Source: Actinacidiphila fildesensis
GTDB lineage: Bacteria > Actinomycetota > Actinomycetes > Streptomycetales > Streptomycetaceae
NCBI RefSeq assembly: GCF_042652185.1
Contig: NZ_JBHSIX010000037.1
Strand: one strand, 5' to 3'
DNA: 64,000 nt
The translations under genes and the position numbers were made by a program. The notes under the pieces were generated by a model. It did not search any database. It worked only from the letters and a program-made list of their open reading frames with translations, and was not told the DNA's origin. Shown in pieces: positions 1 to 7,580 of the stretch. Position 1 is the stretch's first letter; each line of letters starts with the position of its first letter.

Positions 1-126
1 GGGCGACGGCGCATGCCAGCCGGTGAACGATGTCGGAAAGCCGTGTGCGGGAGAACTGCATGCACGGTTTGAAGCGGCGGGGACTGGAAACGGAGCGTCA
101 GCCACCGCGCCAGTCCCCGACCCTAC
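1..126 (+). mobile_element. 3' end of a group II intron (domains V and VI)
   Basis: Bases 38-72 can fold as a group II intron domain V: an AGCCGTG arm with the catalytic AGC triad at 39-41, a GAGA tetraloop at 51-54 and a closing CACGGTT arm. A domain VI-like helix follows, with a 9-bp perfect stem GGGGACTGG (79-87) and CCAGTCCCC (110-118). The intron probably ends at GACCCTAC near 126, matching the family's AY 3' end. The reverse transcriptase and other domains would lie upstream, outside the window. The call rests on secondary-structure pattern only. Confidence 0.6.
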
Positions 127-177
127 TCAATGGACCCACAGAAATGCCGCTGAGACGGCGGTACATCATTGTTGCGT

Positions 178-760
178 AGTACTCCAGCTGTAGATGGTGA
201 TCTTCACGCTTCGGCGGGTTGTCGTCGGTAGTGGCTGGCTCGGGATCTAGCCTGGTGGCGACGTCGCCAGTGAGACCAGTCGAGCCGATGAGCGACATGG
301 TGGATGGGGCGGACCACGAGAGCGATGAACAGGCGCTGGATCTCGTTGCTCGTGAGCGGTACGAGATCTCCGGATGCAGGCTGACGGTTGTGTTCGTCTG
401 CGCGTACGACCGCGAGGAAGGCGTGCGCGAGCATGGCCAAGGTGACCCACCGCGACCAGGAGGTATAGCGGCGGACCTGGTGCTCATCCAGGCCCGCCAA
501 GCCCTTTCCGGACTGGAAGAACTCCTCCACTCGCATCGCGCACCGGCGACCCGGACCAAGGTGGTGAGCGGGACCGGCATGGGCGAGTAGCAGCGGTAGA
601 AGGCGAGTTCGCCGGTGTTCGGGTTGCGGCGGATCAGCAGTTGACTGCTACCGGAGACCGAAGCGTCATCTGACAACGCGCGACGGCCAGTCAGCACAAG
701 CCAACCTCTCGGCATCCAGCCGCCTTCACCAGCAAGATCGCGATCTACAGCTGGATTATT
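178..760 (-). mobile_element. Internally deleted IS701-like element
   Basis: Terminal inverted repeats CCAGCTGTAGATGGTGATCT (from 184) and the complement of 734-754 match at 19 of 21 positions. Between them lies only the C-terminal part of a minus-strand IS701-type transposase, also frameshifted. The element is about 580 bp, against well over 1 kb for a complete IS of this family, so it is a MITE-like deletion derivative that cannot move by itself. Confidence 0.65.
204..733 (-). pseudogene. IS701-family transposase, C-terminal remnant, frameshifted
   Basis: Reading leftward, one frame encodes the segment with GWLVLTGRRAL and SGSSQLLIRRNPNTGELAFY. Near 540 the homology moves to another frame with EEFFQSGKGLAGLDEHQVRR and WVTLAMLAHAFLAVVRADE, typical of the C-terminal part of IS701-family DDE transposases. 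The N-terminal two thirds are absent because the right terminal repeat abuts the upstream end. The product cannot be functional. A homologous fragment lies at 2954-3280. Confidence 0.7.
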
Positions 761-910
761 AGGGGCAGGGCTGATGTGTCTAGCAGGCTGAAGCACAGTT
801 TGATGACGATGCTCACCGGGGTATAGTGCCTGTTCCACCGGGCCCGGTCTACCTGCCGGCAGCCAGCAGAAGCCGACCTACCGACCCGAGATGCTGTCCG
901 CCCACAGGCC

Positions 911-931
911 AAGATCAAGATCTACAGCTGG
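911..931. repeat. Solo IS701-like terminal repeat
   Basis: AAGATCAAGATCTACAGCTG (from 911) matches the right end of the element at 734-754 but has no transposase beside it. It sits about 70 bp upstream of the histidine kinase gene. With the repeat at 2906-2926 it brackets the two-component locus by element ends. The 757-1002 gap otherwise shows nothing recognisable. Confidence 0.5.
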
Positions 932-1002
932 TACTAGGTTCACCATGAGATCGGGTACAGGTTTCATGGCACCGTCCTCCTTCGGTGCCCTAGCGTCGTG
1001 CC

Positions 1003-2250
1003 ATGACGATTCCAGCTGGACTGAGACGCACGGTCCTCCGGGCGCGGCGGGACAGCGGCTTTCTTGCCGCTGGTGTGCTGCCGCACCTGGCGCTGGTGCC
1101 CGTGTGGGCCTGGGCGGCGACGACTACCGCCAGGACGGGGAACTGGCTCCTTACGGTTTCCATGTCGGCCGCCCTGGTCCTGCTCGGCACCCCGGTGCTG
1201 ACGGCCGTTCAGCGGGCTCGCTACCGGGTGCTCATCGGTGTGGACGTCCCCCGGCTCACCCCCACCGCGCCGGAACAATGGACGTGGGCCTCGACCGCCC
1301 GGTGGCTCGCGGCGACGCGGCCTTGGCGCAAGATCGGCTACCACCTCCTGCTAGGCCCGCTGCTCGCGCTGCTGGAGCTGCTGGTGCTCGCGGTGACAGC
1401 GGCGTGCCTGGCGGGCGTCATCGCCTACGCCTGGTCAGGGGCGCTGCCAACCGGAATCCGCCAGGACTGGTTCGGCTACCTGACCCAGCTGCCGGCTTAC
1501 ACAGCGGCTGGACTCCTCCTCCTGTGCGCCCTGCCCTGGACCGCGCGTGCAGTAGCCCGGGCCGAGGCGCGGCTGGCGTTGGGCCTGCTCGGGCCCAGCC
1601 GGGCGCAGCGGCTCCAGGAGCGGGTCGATCAGCTGGCCGTGAGCCGGACCGACTTGATCGAGGCCGTCGACGCGGAGCGCCGCCGGATCGAGCGCGACCT
1701 GCACGACGGAACCCAGCAGCGGTTGGTGTCTCTCGCGGTCAACCTGGGTCTGGCCATTGCCACCCGCCCGGACCTGCCGAGTGATGCCCGCGAGGTGATC
1801 GCGAGAGCGCACCTGGAGGCGAAGGAGGCGATCGCCGAACTCAATGACCTGGTGCGGGGGCTGCACCCGGCCGTGCTCGAAGACCGAGGTCTGGACGCGG
1901 CGTTGTCCGGGCTGGCTGCCCGCACGCCCCTGCCGGTGCGGCTGCGGATCAATCTGGAGGAGCGGGTGGCACCCAACGTGGAGTCGGTTGCGTACTTCGT
2001 GATCTCTGAGGCGCTGACCAATGCAACGAAGCACGCCAACGCGATGCGTGCAGAGGTGATAGTCCATCAGGTCGGCGAGGTGCTGCGAGTGCGCGTTACC
2101 GACGACGGGCTGGGCGGTGCCGACGCCGCCGCCGGCACGGGGCTGACCGGGCTGGCCAAGCGGGTCGGCTCCCTCGACGGGGCCTTCCACGTCAGCAGCC
2201 CCGTTGGCGGGCCCACCACCATCACCGCGGAGCTGCCGTGCGCGCGGTGA
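1003..2250 (+). CDS. Sensor histidine kinase, NarL/DesK class (HisKA_3)
   Basis: A 415-residue membrane kinase expected to autophosphorylate on His and pass the phosphate to a LuxR-type response regulator. Hydrophobic segments occupy roughly residues 20-70, 120-150 and 165-190. The dimerisation motif ERRRIERDLHDGTQQRL carries phospho-acceptor His234. A HATPase_c domain follows, with N-box FVISEALTNATKHANA and glycine-rich GLTGLAKRVGSLDG. The C-terminus overlaps the start of the response regulator reading frame, the usual coupled arrangement. That partner is broken, so the kinase is probably orphaned here. The ligand is unknown. Confidence 0.9.
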   Translation: MTIPAGLRRTVLRARRDSGFLAAGVLPHLALVPVWAWAATTTARTGNWLLTVSMSAALVLLGTPVLTAVQRARYRVLIGVDVPRLTPTAPEQWTWASTARWLAATRPWRKIGYHLLLGPLLALLELLVLAVTAACLAGVIAYAWSGALPTGIRQDWFGYLTQLPAYTAAGLLLLCALPWTARAVARAEARLALGLLGPSRAQRLQERVDQLAVSRTDLIEAVDAERRRIERDLHDGTQQRLVSLAVNLGLAIATRPDLPSDAREVIARAHLEAKEAIAELNDLVRGLHPAVLEDRGLDAALSGLAARTPLPVRLRINLEERVAPNVESVAYFVISEALTNATKHANAMRAEVIVHQVGEVLRVRVTDDGLGGADAAAGTGLTGLAKRVGSLDGAFHVSSPVGGPTTITAELPCAR

Positions 2251-2892
2251 TCGCCGAGGATTCGGTGTAGTTGCGGGTCGGCCTGATCAAGGTGCTGGAG
2301 ATGGGCGGCTTCCAGGTCGCCGCAGAAGCCGGCGACGCGGAGGGGCTGTTGGCAGCAGTGGCGGAGCACCGGCCCGAACTTGCCTTGATCGACGTCCGGA
2401 TGCCGCCCGGCTTCACCGACGAGGGGGTGCGGGCGGCGATGGAGATCCGTCGGCGCTGGCCGGGGACGCCGGTAGTGCTGCTTTCGCAGTACGTGGAGGA
2501 GCGGTACGCGGCTGACCTGCTGTCTGCGAACAGCAGCGGTGTGGGCTACCTGCTCAAGCAGCGGGTTGCCGATGTCGCCGACTTCGTGGAGGGGTCCGGC
2601 GAGTGGCGGACGGGGCACGGCCCTGGACCCGCAGGTCGTCGCCCAGTTGCTGCTGCTGCGGCGGCGCGACAGCGACCCGCTCGCGCGGCTGACCCCCCGC
2701 GAACGGGAGGTGCTCGGCCTGTCGGCCGAGGGGCGCTCCAATGCCGGCATCGCGCAGGCGCTGGTGGTCAGCAAGAGCGCCGTGGCGAAGCACATCAACA
2801 ACATCTTCGCCAAGCTTGACCTGCCCGTGGTCGACGCGGACCACTGCCGCGTCCTGGCCGTGCTGCAGTTCCTCGGAGCGCCCCGGGCTTGA
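2238..2892 (+). pseudogene. NarL/LuxR-type response regulator, nonsense and frameshift
   Basis: The expected GTG start at 2238 gives VRAVIAEDSV and then a TAG at 2268-2270 where a Leu codon would be expected. The frame continues as a receiver domain (LALIDVRMPPGFTDEGVR, VVLLSQYVEERYA, YLLKQRVAD). Near 2600 homology shifts by one base to a frame holding the LuxR helix-turn-helix (LTPREREVLGLSAEGRSNAG, KSAVAKHINNIFAKL). A restart at TTG 2271 would lack the first strand and the acidic pocket. Two independent lesions make a sequencing error unlikely as the full explanation. It partners the kinase just upstream. Confidence 0.85.
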
Positions 2893-2905
2893 CCTTCCCA
2901 TCCGT

Positions 2906-2953
2906 GATCACGATCTACTGCTGGAGTAAGTACTCCAGCAGTAGATCGCGATC
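2906..2953. repeat. Head-to-head IS701-like terminal repeats
   Basis: CGATCTACTGCTGGAG (2911-2926) and its exact complement CTCCAGCAGTAGATCG (2933-2948) are separated by six bases (TAAGTA). Each arm matches the terminal repeats at 184-204, 734-754 and 911-931. Two element ends therefore abut, as at an IS-IS junction. Confidence 0.65.
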
Positions 2954-3280
2954 TTCATGTCTGGGTGGCGGCTTGTCGCTGATAGTGACTTCTTTGTGCT
3001 CGGGCTTGGCCAGTGGGACCAGCGGAGGCGATGTGTTGGGTCATGGCGGTGTTGGACCGTGAGGTGGATGAACAGGTGTTGGATCTCGTTACAGGTCAGG
3101 GGGATCAGGTCACCGGTACTGGCTGCGCGGGTGTGTTCCTCGGCTCGAACGACCGCGAGGGAGGCATGGGCGAGCATCGCCAGGGTGACCCAGCGGGTCC
3201 AGGACGTGAAGCAGCGGACCTGGTGTTTGTCGAGGCCGGCCAGGCCCTTCTCGGTCTGGAACGTCTCCTCCACACTGCGG
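2954..3280 (-). pseudogene. IS701-family transposase C-terminal fragment
   Basis: The fragment contains VEETFQTEKGLAGLDKHQVR and WVTLAMLAHASLAVVRAEE, clearly homologous to the remnant at 204-733. The upstream (N-terminal) side is cut at about 3280, exactly where the next IS begins. The end of the frame reads through the terminal repeat, so the normal stop has been lost by a small frameshift. It is non-functional. Confidence 0.7.
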
Positions 3281-4510
3281 GAGCCGATTAATCATCCGGC
3301 CTGGTCAAGCGCAGGTTGGTACTCGTGGAGGATTCCGCCGAGTCGGTCTCTTCGGCGGACCTCCAGGTGTCTGACGTGTTCCGGCGCGCTGGTTGGCTCG
3401 GGGAGCGGGCGGAGTGGAGCTGCTTGTCTCAGGGTTCGGTGGGTTCGGTGTTGGTTGTAGTAGGTCTCGAACTCGTGGAGCGACGCATGCAGAAGGTGCC
3501 TGTGGTTCCAGATCAGGGTTCGGTCGAGGAGTTCGTGCCGGCAGGTTTGGATCCAGCGCTCCATGGTGGAGTTCATACGCGGTACTCGGATGCCGCTCCG
3601 GACGGTCTCGAGTCCTGCGTCGGTGAGCATGGCGTCGAAGGCGGCGGTGAACTTGGAGTCGCGGTCGCGAATCAGCAAGCGGGCGTTGCTGCCTGCGTCT
3701 TCGAGGTCCATGACGAGGTTGCGTCCGAGCTGGGCCACCCACTGTGCGGTGGGGTGTGCTGTCACACCCAGGATCCGGATGCGCCGGGTGGAGTGCTCGA
3801 TGACCGCGAAGACGTACAAGTGTGCCCCGATCAGGGTGCGGGTCTCGAAGAAGTCGCAGGCGAGCAGAGCGTGTGCCTGGCTGCGCAGGAAGTCGGCCCA
3901 GGTGGTGTCCTGTCGTTGCGGCGCGGGTGGGATGCCGTGCTCCTTGAGGATTTCCCAGACGGTGGAGGCGGTGACCTTGATACCCAGGGCTGCGAGCTCG
4001 CCGTGGATGCGCCGGTATCCCCAGGAAGTGTTCTCTCGGGCGAGGCGCAGGACCAGGGCGCGGATCGAGCGGGCGGTGGGTGGTCGTCCACGCCGCTTCG
4101 GCACGCAGGATACGGCATGGCGCCGTTCGAGCAGGTTGCGGTGCCAGCGCATGATCGTGTCGGGGCGTACCAGCAGCAGGAGCTGGCGCAGTTTGTTCAT
4201 AGGGAGGTGGTGGAGCAGGCCCGCGAGGATGGCGCGGTCGGTGTCGGTGAAGGTGGGCTTGCCGACCTGGCGCTGTAGAACCAGCAGCTGGTGTCGCAGG
4301 GCAAGGATCTCGATGTCCTTGTCGCGGTCGCTCATCGGCAGCAGGCGCAGGAAGGCGAAGGCGTTGGTCGCGGCGAGGTAGGCCAGACGAAGCAGCACGA
4401 CAGATCATGATGCCGCTGACGCCCTGCGGGTAAAGACATCAGAGGTGGGGGACAGCCACAGTGGATACCGGCGATCAAGACCGCGGCCTGGGCGGATGGT
4501 TAATCGGCAC
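3281..4510 (-). mobile_element. Insertion sequence, about 1.23 kb, 21-bp terminal repeats
   Basis: The left end (3281-3301) and the complement of the right end (4490-4510) match at 18 of 21 positions around the core CCGATTAA(T/C)CATCCG. The single transposase gene lies inside and its stop codon is within the left repeat. The left boundary coincides with the truncation of the IS701 transposase fragment, so this IS inserted into that element. No clear target duplication was found, and the flank beyond 4510 is not the missing part of that transposase. Confidence 0.7.
3292..4398 (-). CDS. DDE transposase with integrase core (rve) domain
   Basis: A 368-residue single-frame transposase starting at GTG. 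The N-terminal third is helical and basic, with KRRGRPPTA preceding a helix-turn-helix-like segment (ENTSWGYRRIHGELAALG). The rve core shows all three acidic residues: Asp in LLACDFFETRTL, Asp in LIRDRDSKF and Glu in NSTMERWIQTCRHELLD. The C-terminus has the common YNQHRTHRTL motif. It appears intact, so the IS may be active. It resembles IS3/IS481-type integrase-core transposases but has no separate orfA frame, so family assignment is tentative. Confidence 0.85.
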   Translation of the reverse strand: MLLRLAYLAATNAFAFLRLLPMSDRDKDIEILALRHQLLVLQRQVGKPTFTDTDRAILAGLLHHLPMNKLRQLLLLVRPDTIMRWHRNLLERRHAVSCVPKRRGRPPTARSIRALVLRLARENTSWGYRRIHGELAALGIKVTASTVWEILKEHGIPPAPQRQDTTWADFLRSQAHALLACDFFETRTLIGAHLYVFAVIEHSTRRIRILGVTAHPTAQWVAQLGRNLVMDLEDAGSNARLLIRDRDSKFTAAFDAMLTDAGLETVRSGIRVPRMNSTMERWIQTCRHELLDRTLIWNHRHLLHASLHEFETYYNQHRTHRTLRQAAPLRPLPEPTSAPEHVRHLEVRRRDRLGGILHEYQPALDQAG

Positions 4511-4789
4511 CCGCAGTGTCCGGGATTGTTTCCTCCTGGTGGGCGGGGGTCAGCGACGGTCGGCCTCGGCTCGGCGGCCTGCCCGCAGTTGATGAGGTCG
4601 GATTGCTGCCACGGTTCATCGGCGGCGTCCGGCGCCCGGGACCGCCCAGTGGATGGTCGGTGCGTAGGTGGGCTTCGGCGGGATCGGCCAGGCCGACGGC
4701 GGCGACGTGGGGGGTGCCGGACTGCGCTGCGGCGATCGGCCGGCGGCGGCCTGCGCGAGGCGGCTGCGGCGCTCCAGCACCCCGTCCGG

Positions 4790-5195
4790 CAAAGCGGGCC
4801 GCAGGGGGCTGACCGGGGTTGCAGGGTCGAGGGAGAGGTCGGCGTGCACGGCATATCCGTGACTGCGAAGATCCTTTACAGCCTGGCGTGTGCGGCGGGG
4901 GCCGTCACGCTCGGGTTTGCTGAGCCGGAACAGCCTGGGCTGGTGGGGGACGGGCTCGAACTGCTCGCAGGCCAGGAACCATTCGGCGAGGTGCGGGGTC
5001 ACGGAGGGGGTGAAGGAGGCGACGAAGCCGTGTTCGTCGTGGGTGCCCTGCCGAAGACGAAGTGGGTGCCAGGGTCCAAAGGGGCGGGGCTCTCCTCACG
5101 TTGGTGGTGGTTGCGGGACGGTCCTGTTCGCCTGACGCGATGGCGACGATGCCCGCGTCCCGGCTGTAGGTCAGGGTGATCTGCACGTCAGACAT
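4790..5195 (-). pseudogene. Conserved hypothetical protein, at least two frameshifts
   Basis: From ATG 5195 the frame gives MSDVQITLTYSRDAGIVAIA, a start that resembles a small actinobacterial protein family of unknown function. The continuation moves through two other frames: PLDPGTHFVF near 5060-5080, then HDEHGFVASFTPSVTPHLAE onward to QAVKDLRSHGYAVHADLSLD. No single frame spans it, so it is decayed. Nothing recognisable was found between the IS end at 4510 and about 4790. Confidence 0.5.
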
Positions 5196-5534
5196 GGGTC
5201 AGGGCCTCGGGTAGGGTCCGCGACTTCGCGCGCAATGGTTCCTGCGAGAGCGCTGGAATTCGGGCTACGCGAGCGCCGCATGTGTCAGCTTTTGGTACGC
5301 AATCGGCTTTGGCCGTCAGCTGGTTGGTGACTACGGGTGGCACATCAGTAGTCGAGACGAAGGTCGGTTTGACCAGCCGGGGGTTTCCGGCTGTAGACGA
5401 TTTGGTGCTTGGCTCAGTCGGGGAGGCGAGCCTCGTACGCGTCGGCCGTGCGGCCGACCTCTGGCTGTTTGAGCAGTCCGCCCTGGGGGGTAGTTTGTCC
5501 GAGATGACGCGTTTCTACCTTTGAGGAGTCAGAC
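5196..5534. other. Upstream region of the cold-shock gene
   Basis: No convincing gene. The stretch probably holds the promoter and a long 5' leader for the cold-shock gene; leaders are common in that family. A strong ribosome binding site GAGGAG lies at about 5523-5528. An imperfect copy of the motif at 5996-6021 lies at about 5238-5263. Confidence 0.35.
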
Positions 5535-5738
5535 ATGGCGCAGGGCACGGTGAAGTGGTTCGACGGTGAGAAGGGGTTCGGGTTCATCACGGTGGACGAC
5601 GGGGGGAAAGACGTCTACGTCCACTTCTCCGAGATTCAGAGCAACGGCTACCGATCGCTGGAGGAGAACCAGCGCGTCGAGTTCGACGTCACACAGGGGC
5701 CCAGGGGACCACAGGCTTCAGGTGTGCGAGTCATCTGA
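5535..5738 (+). CDS. Cold-shock protein, CspA family
   Basis: A 67-residue single cold-shock domain covering the whole protein. The RNP1-like motif KGFGFITVDDG and the RNP2-like VYVHFSEI are both present, as is the starting MAQGTVKWFDGEKGFGFI pattern. The family binds single-stranded RNA and DNA and acts as an RNA chaperone. The ATG is preceded by GAGGAG at good spacing. The next gene upstream is a pseudogene and the region downstream is gene-free, so it is probably monocistronic. Confidence 0.95.
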   Translation: MAQGTVKWFDGEKGFGFITVDDGGKDVYVHFSEIQSNGYRSLEENQRVEFDVTQGPRGPQASGVRVI

Positions 5739-6187
5739 CGGCTCAGGAGCGAACCGATAGGAGTCGCTGACCGCCCGGTGCTGCCCGCGCTCCGCACAGC
5801 CGTGTTGGGGTGGCATGGAGGACGGGCAGCGCGAACTCAGCGGAGATCGAAGGAGCCTCAGGAAGGGCCGCTACCGAACGTAGTCATTGTCAGCGGGATC
5901 GCGGATTTGCCAATCCGTTGTCACCCAAGCGCCTTCATTATCAGGGAAGTCGCGGATCCTAGACCTCGTGTAGGGAGCGCGCTTTCGTGAGCACCGGCTC
6001 CTGCGGAAACGCTGGTTTCCGCGAGAGGTGAGCAGAGGGCGTGTCGGCTGATGATGAGCAGAACGGCCCGCCGTACTCAAAAGAGCGGTCGCTCTCGGTG
6101 ACGCACCGAGGATCCGGGCATGGCCACGAGGCCAGAGTTTGTGCGGTTCGTATGGGCTCCACGGGAAGCTCGTCGGGGGCTCGGGTG

Positions 6188-6245
6188 AACTTCAATGGTC
6201 GCGACGATCGCCGGTTACCCCAACCGGCGATCGTCGTCTATGTTG
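6188..6245. repeat. Repeated hairpin element, copy 1
   Basis: GACGATCGCCGGTT (6203-6216), loop ACCCC and AACCGGCGATCGTC (6222-6235) form a perfect 14-bp stem. The flanks CTTCAATGGTCGC and TATGTTGC are repeated around the second copy at 6523-6580. It could be a terminator or a dispersed intergenic repeat; there is no U-tract. Confidence 0.6.
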
Positions 6246-6522
6246 CGGTCGCTCGGCTGGTGCGGTCGTGCTTATACGGGCCCTCCGGCACTGCTGCGAC
6301 CACGAACGCGCACCTGAGCTGAGTCACTCGTCACCTGGGCGTCCATCACGCTTATGACGAGGCGTCTCACCCGCCGAGCGAAGAACTCCGGGCGGCCGGT
6401 ACGGCTCATGCAAGGTCATCCGGCGGATGAGCGTTTGTCGGGGTTAGTCGACTCTGAGTTCGCGGGCTGCAATAGGGCTGCGTGGTTCGTGTTCTCTGCG
6501 GGAGGCTCGTGGTTGTGGTGAG

Positions 6523-6580
6523 CTTCCATGGTCGCGACGATCACCGGTTGCCCAAACCGACGATCCTTGGCTATGTGGCC
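6523..6580. repeat. Repeated hairpin element, copy 2
   Basis: This segment repeats copy 1 with substitutions: CTTCCATGGTCGCGACGATC, then CCGGTTGCCCAAACCGACG and TATGTGGC. The stem is mismatched, so base pairing is partly lost. Same orientation as copy 1, about 333 bp away. Confidence 0.5.
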
Positions 6581-6681
6581 GCCGCTTGTCGGTGGCGCCC
6601 CGCCCGGGCCGCCGCCGACCGCCATGGCATCGAGAGCGCACCAGGCGCTACGCCTCAGTGACGGACATGACGGCGCGAAGG

Positions 6682-7578
6682 TCACCCCAGGCGGCGGCAC
6701 GACATCTGGGCCTGGTGCGCAGGGTCAGTCGCTGTCGTGACAGCACGCTTCGGGTCGGCAGGTAGGGCTGCGTGAGCAGCGGTGCTGAGGGCGCGTGCTG
6801 TGAGCATGTGGTTGAGCTTGTCGGCGAGGCGGGGTGCGTGCCGGTTGAGGCGATCGTAGGCGCGTGCGCGGGCGGGGGCGATGATGACGGCTTTATTGCG
6901 GGTGAGGCGGGTGAGGATGTGCTGAGCCAGGCGTTCGGGTGGGTAGGGCCAGGGGTGCAGGGTGCGTATGAGGGTTTTTGCGTCGGCTGCGAGGGCTGTT
7001 GCGGGCAGGTCCGGGTTGAGGTGGTCGAGGATGGGGGTATCGACCAGGCTGGGGCACACGACGTTGACGCGGATGTTGTACCGGGCGGCCTCGGCGCGAA
7101 GTCCCAGGCTCATGCCGACGACGGCGTGTTTGCTGGCGATGTAGGGGCTGAGCCCGCCGATGGCGACGCGGCCGGCGATGGATGCGGTGTTGATGATCTG
7201 GCCGTGCCCCTGTTCGATCATCAGGGTGTAGCAGGCGCGGACGCCGTGCACGACGCCGAAGAAGTTGACGTCCATGGCGCGTTGCCAGTGGGCGAGGCTG
7301 AGTGTTTCGGTGGCACCACAGGTGACGATGCCGGCGTTGTTGCAGACCATGTCCAGGCGGCCGTGGCGCTCGAAGACGCCCTGGTAGGTGCGGGTGACGG
7401 CGTCGGGGTCGGTGACGTCGAGAACGAGTGATTCCCGTCGGGGGCCGTCGGGGCCGGGGTGCAGGTCCGCGGAAACTACGGTGATCCCGCGGTGGGTGAG
7501 TGCGTCGCACAGGGCCAGGCCGATGCCGGAGGCGCCGCCGGTGACGAGTGCGACGGCGGGGGCGGGGAAGGCGGGCAC
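6682..7578 (-). CDS. Short-chain dehydrogenase/reductase
   Basis: A 298-residue classical SDR. The cofactor motif TGGASGIGLA is near the N-terminus, followed by NNAG, the catalytic Ser in NTASIAG, and YIASK (Tyr-x3-Lys). The Asp in VVSADLHPG after the second strand leaves NAD(H) or NADP(H) preference open. GTG 7578 is chosen because AGGAGA lies about 9 bases upstream and the stop of the monooxygenase gene is 3 bases away. It is the last gene of a coupled operon with a Baeyer-Villiger-type monooxygenase, suggesting alcohol-to-ketone oxidation followed by oxygen insertion; the substrate is unknown. Confidence 0.9.
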   Translation of the reverse strand: MPAFPAPAVALVTGGASGIGLALCDALTHRGITVVSADLHPGPDGPRRESLVLDVTDPDAVTRTYQGVFERHGRLDMVCNNAGIVTCGATETLSLAHWQRAMDVNFFGVVHGVRACYTLMIEQGHGQIINTASIAGRVAIGGLSPYIASKHAVVGMSLGLRAEAARYNIRVNVVCPSLVDTPILDHLNPDLPATALAADAKTLIRTLHPWPYPPERLAQHILTRLTRNKAVIIAPARARAYDRLNRHAPRLADKLNHMLTARALSTAAHAALPADPKRAVTTATDPAHQAQMSCRRLG

Positions 7579-7580
7579 TA

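Larger units (their letters stand above)
5739..6681. other. Gene-free stretch with hairpin repeats
   Basis: About 940 bp without a supportable gene. It contains three hairpins: GCGGAAAC/GTTTCCGC at 6003-6022, the perfect 14-bp hairpin at 6203-6235, and a degenerate copy of that hairpin at 6536-6566. Confidence 0.5.

Noticed and set aside
5282..5524. An 80-residue frame before the cold-shock gene
   Set aside because: No recognisable similarity and no convincing binding site; the region is more likely leader sequence.
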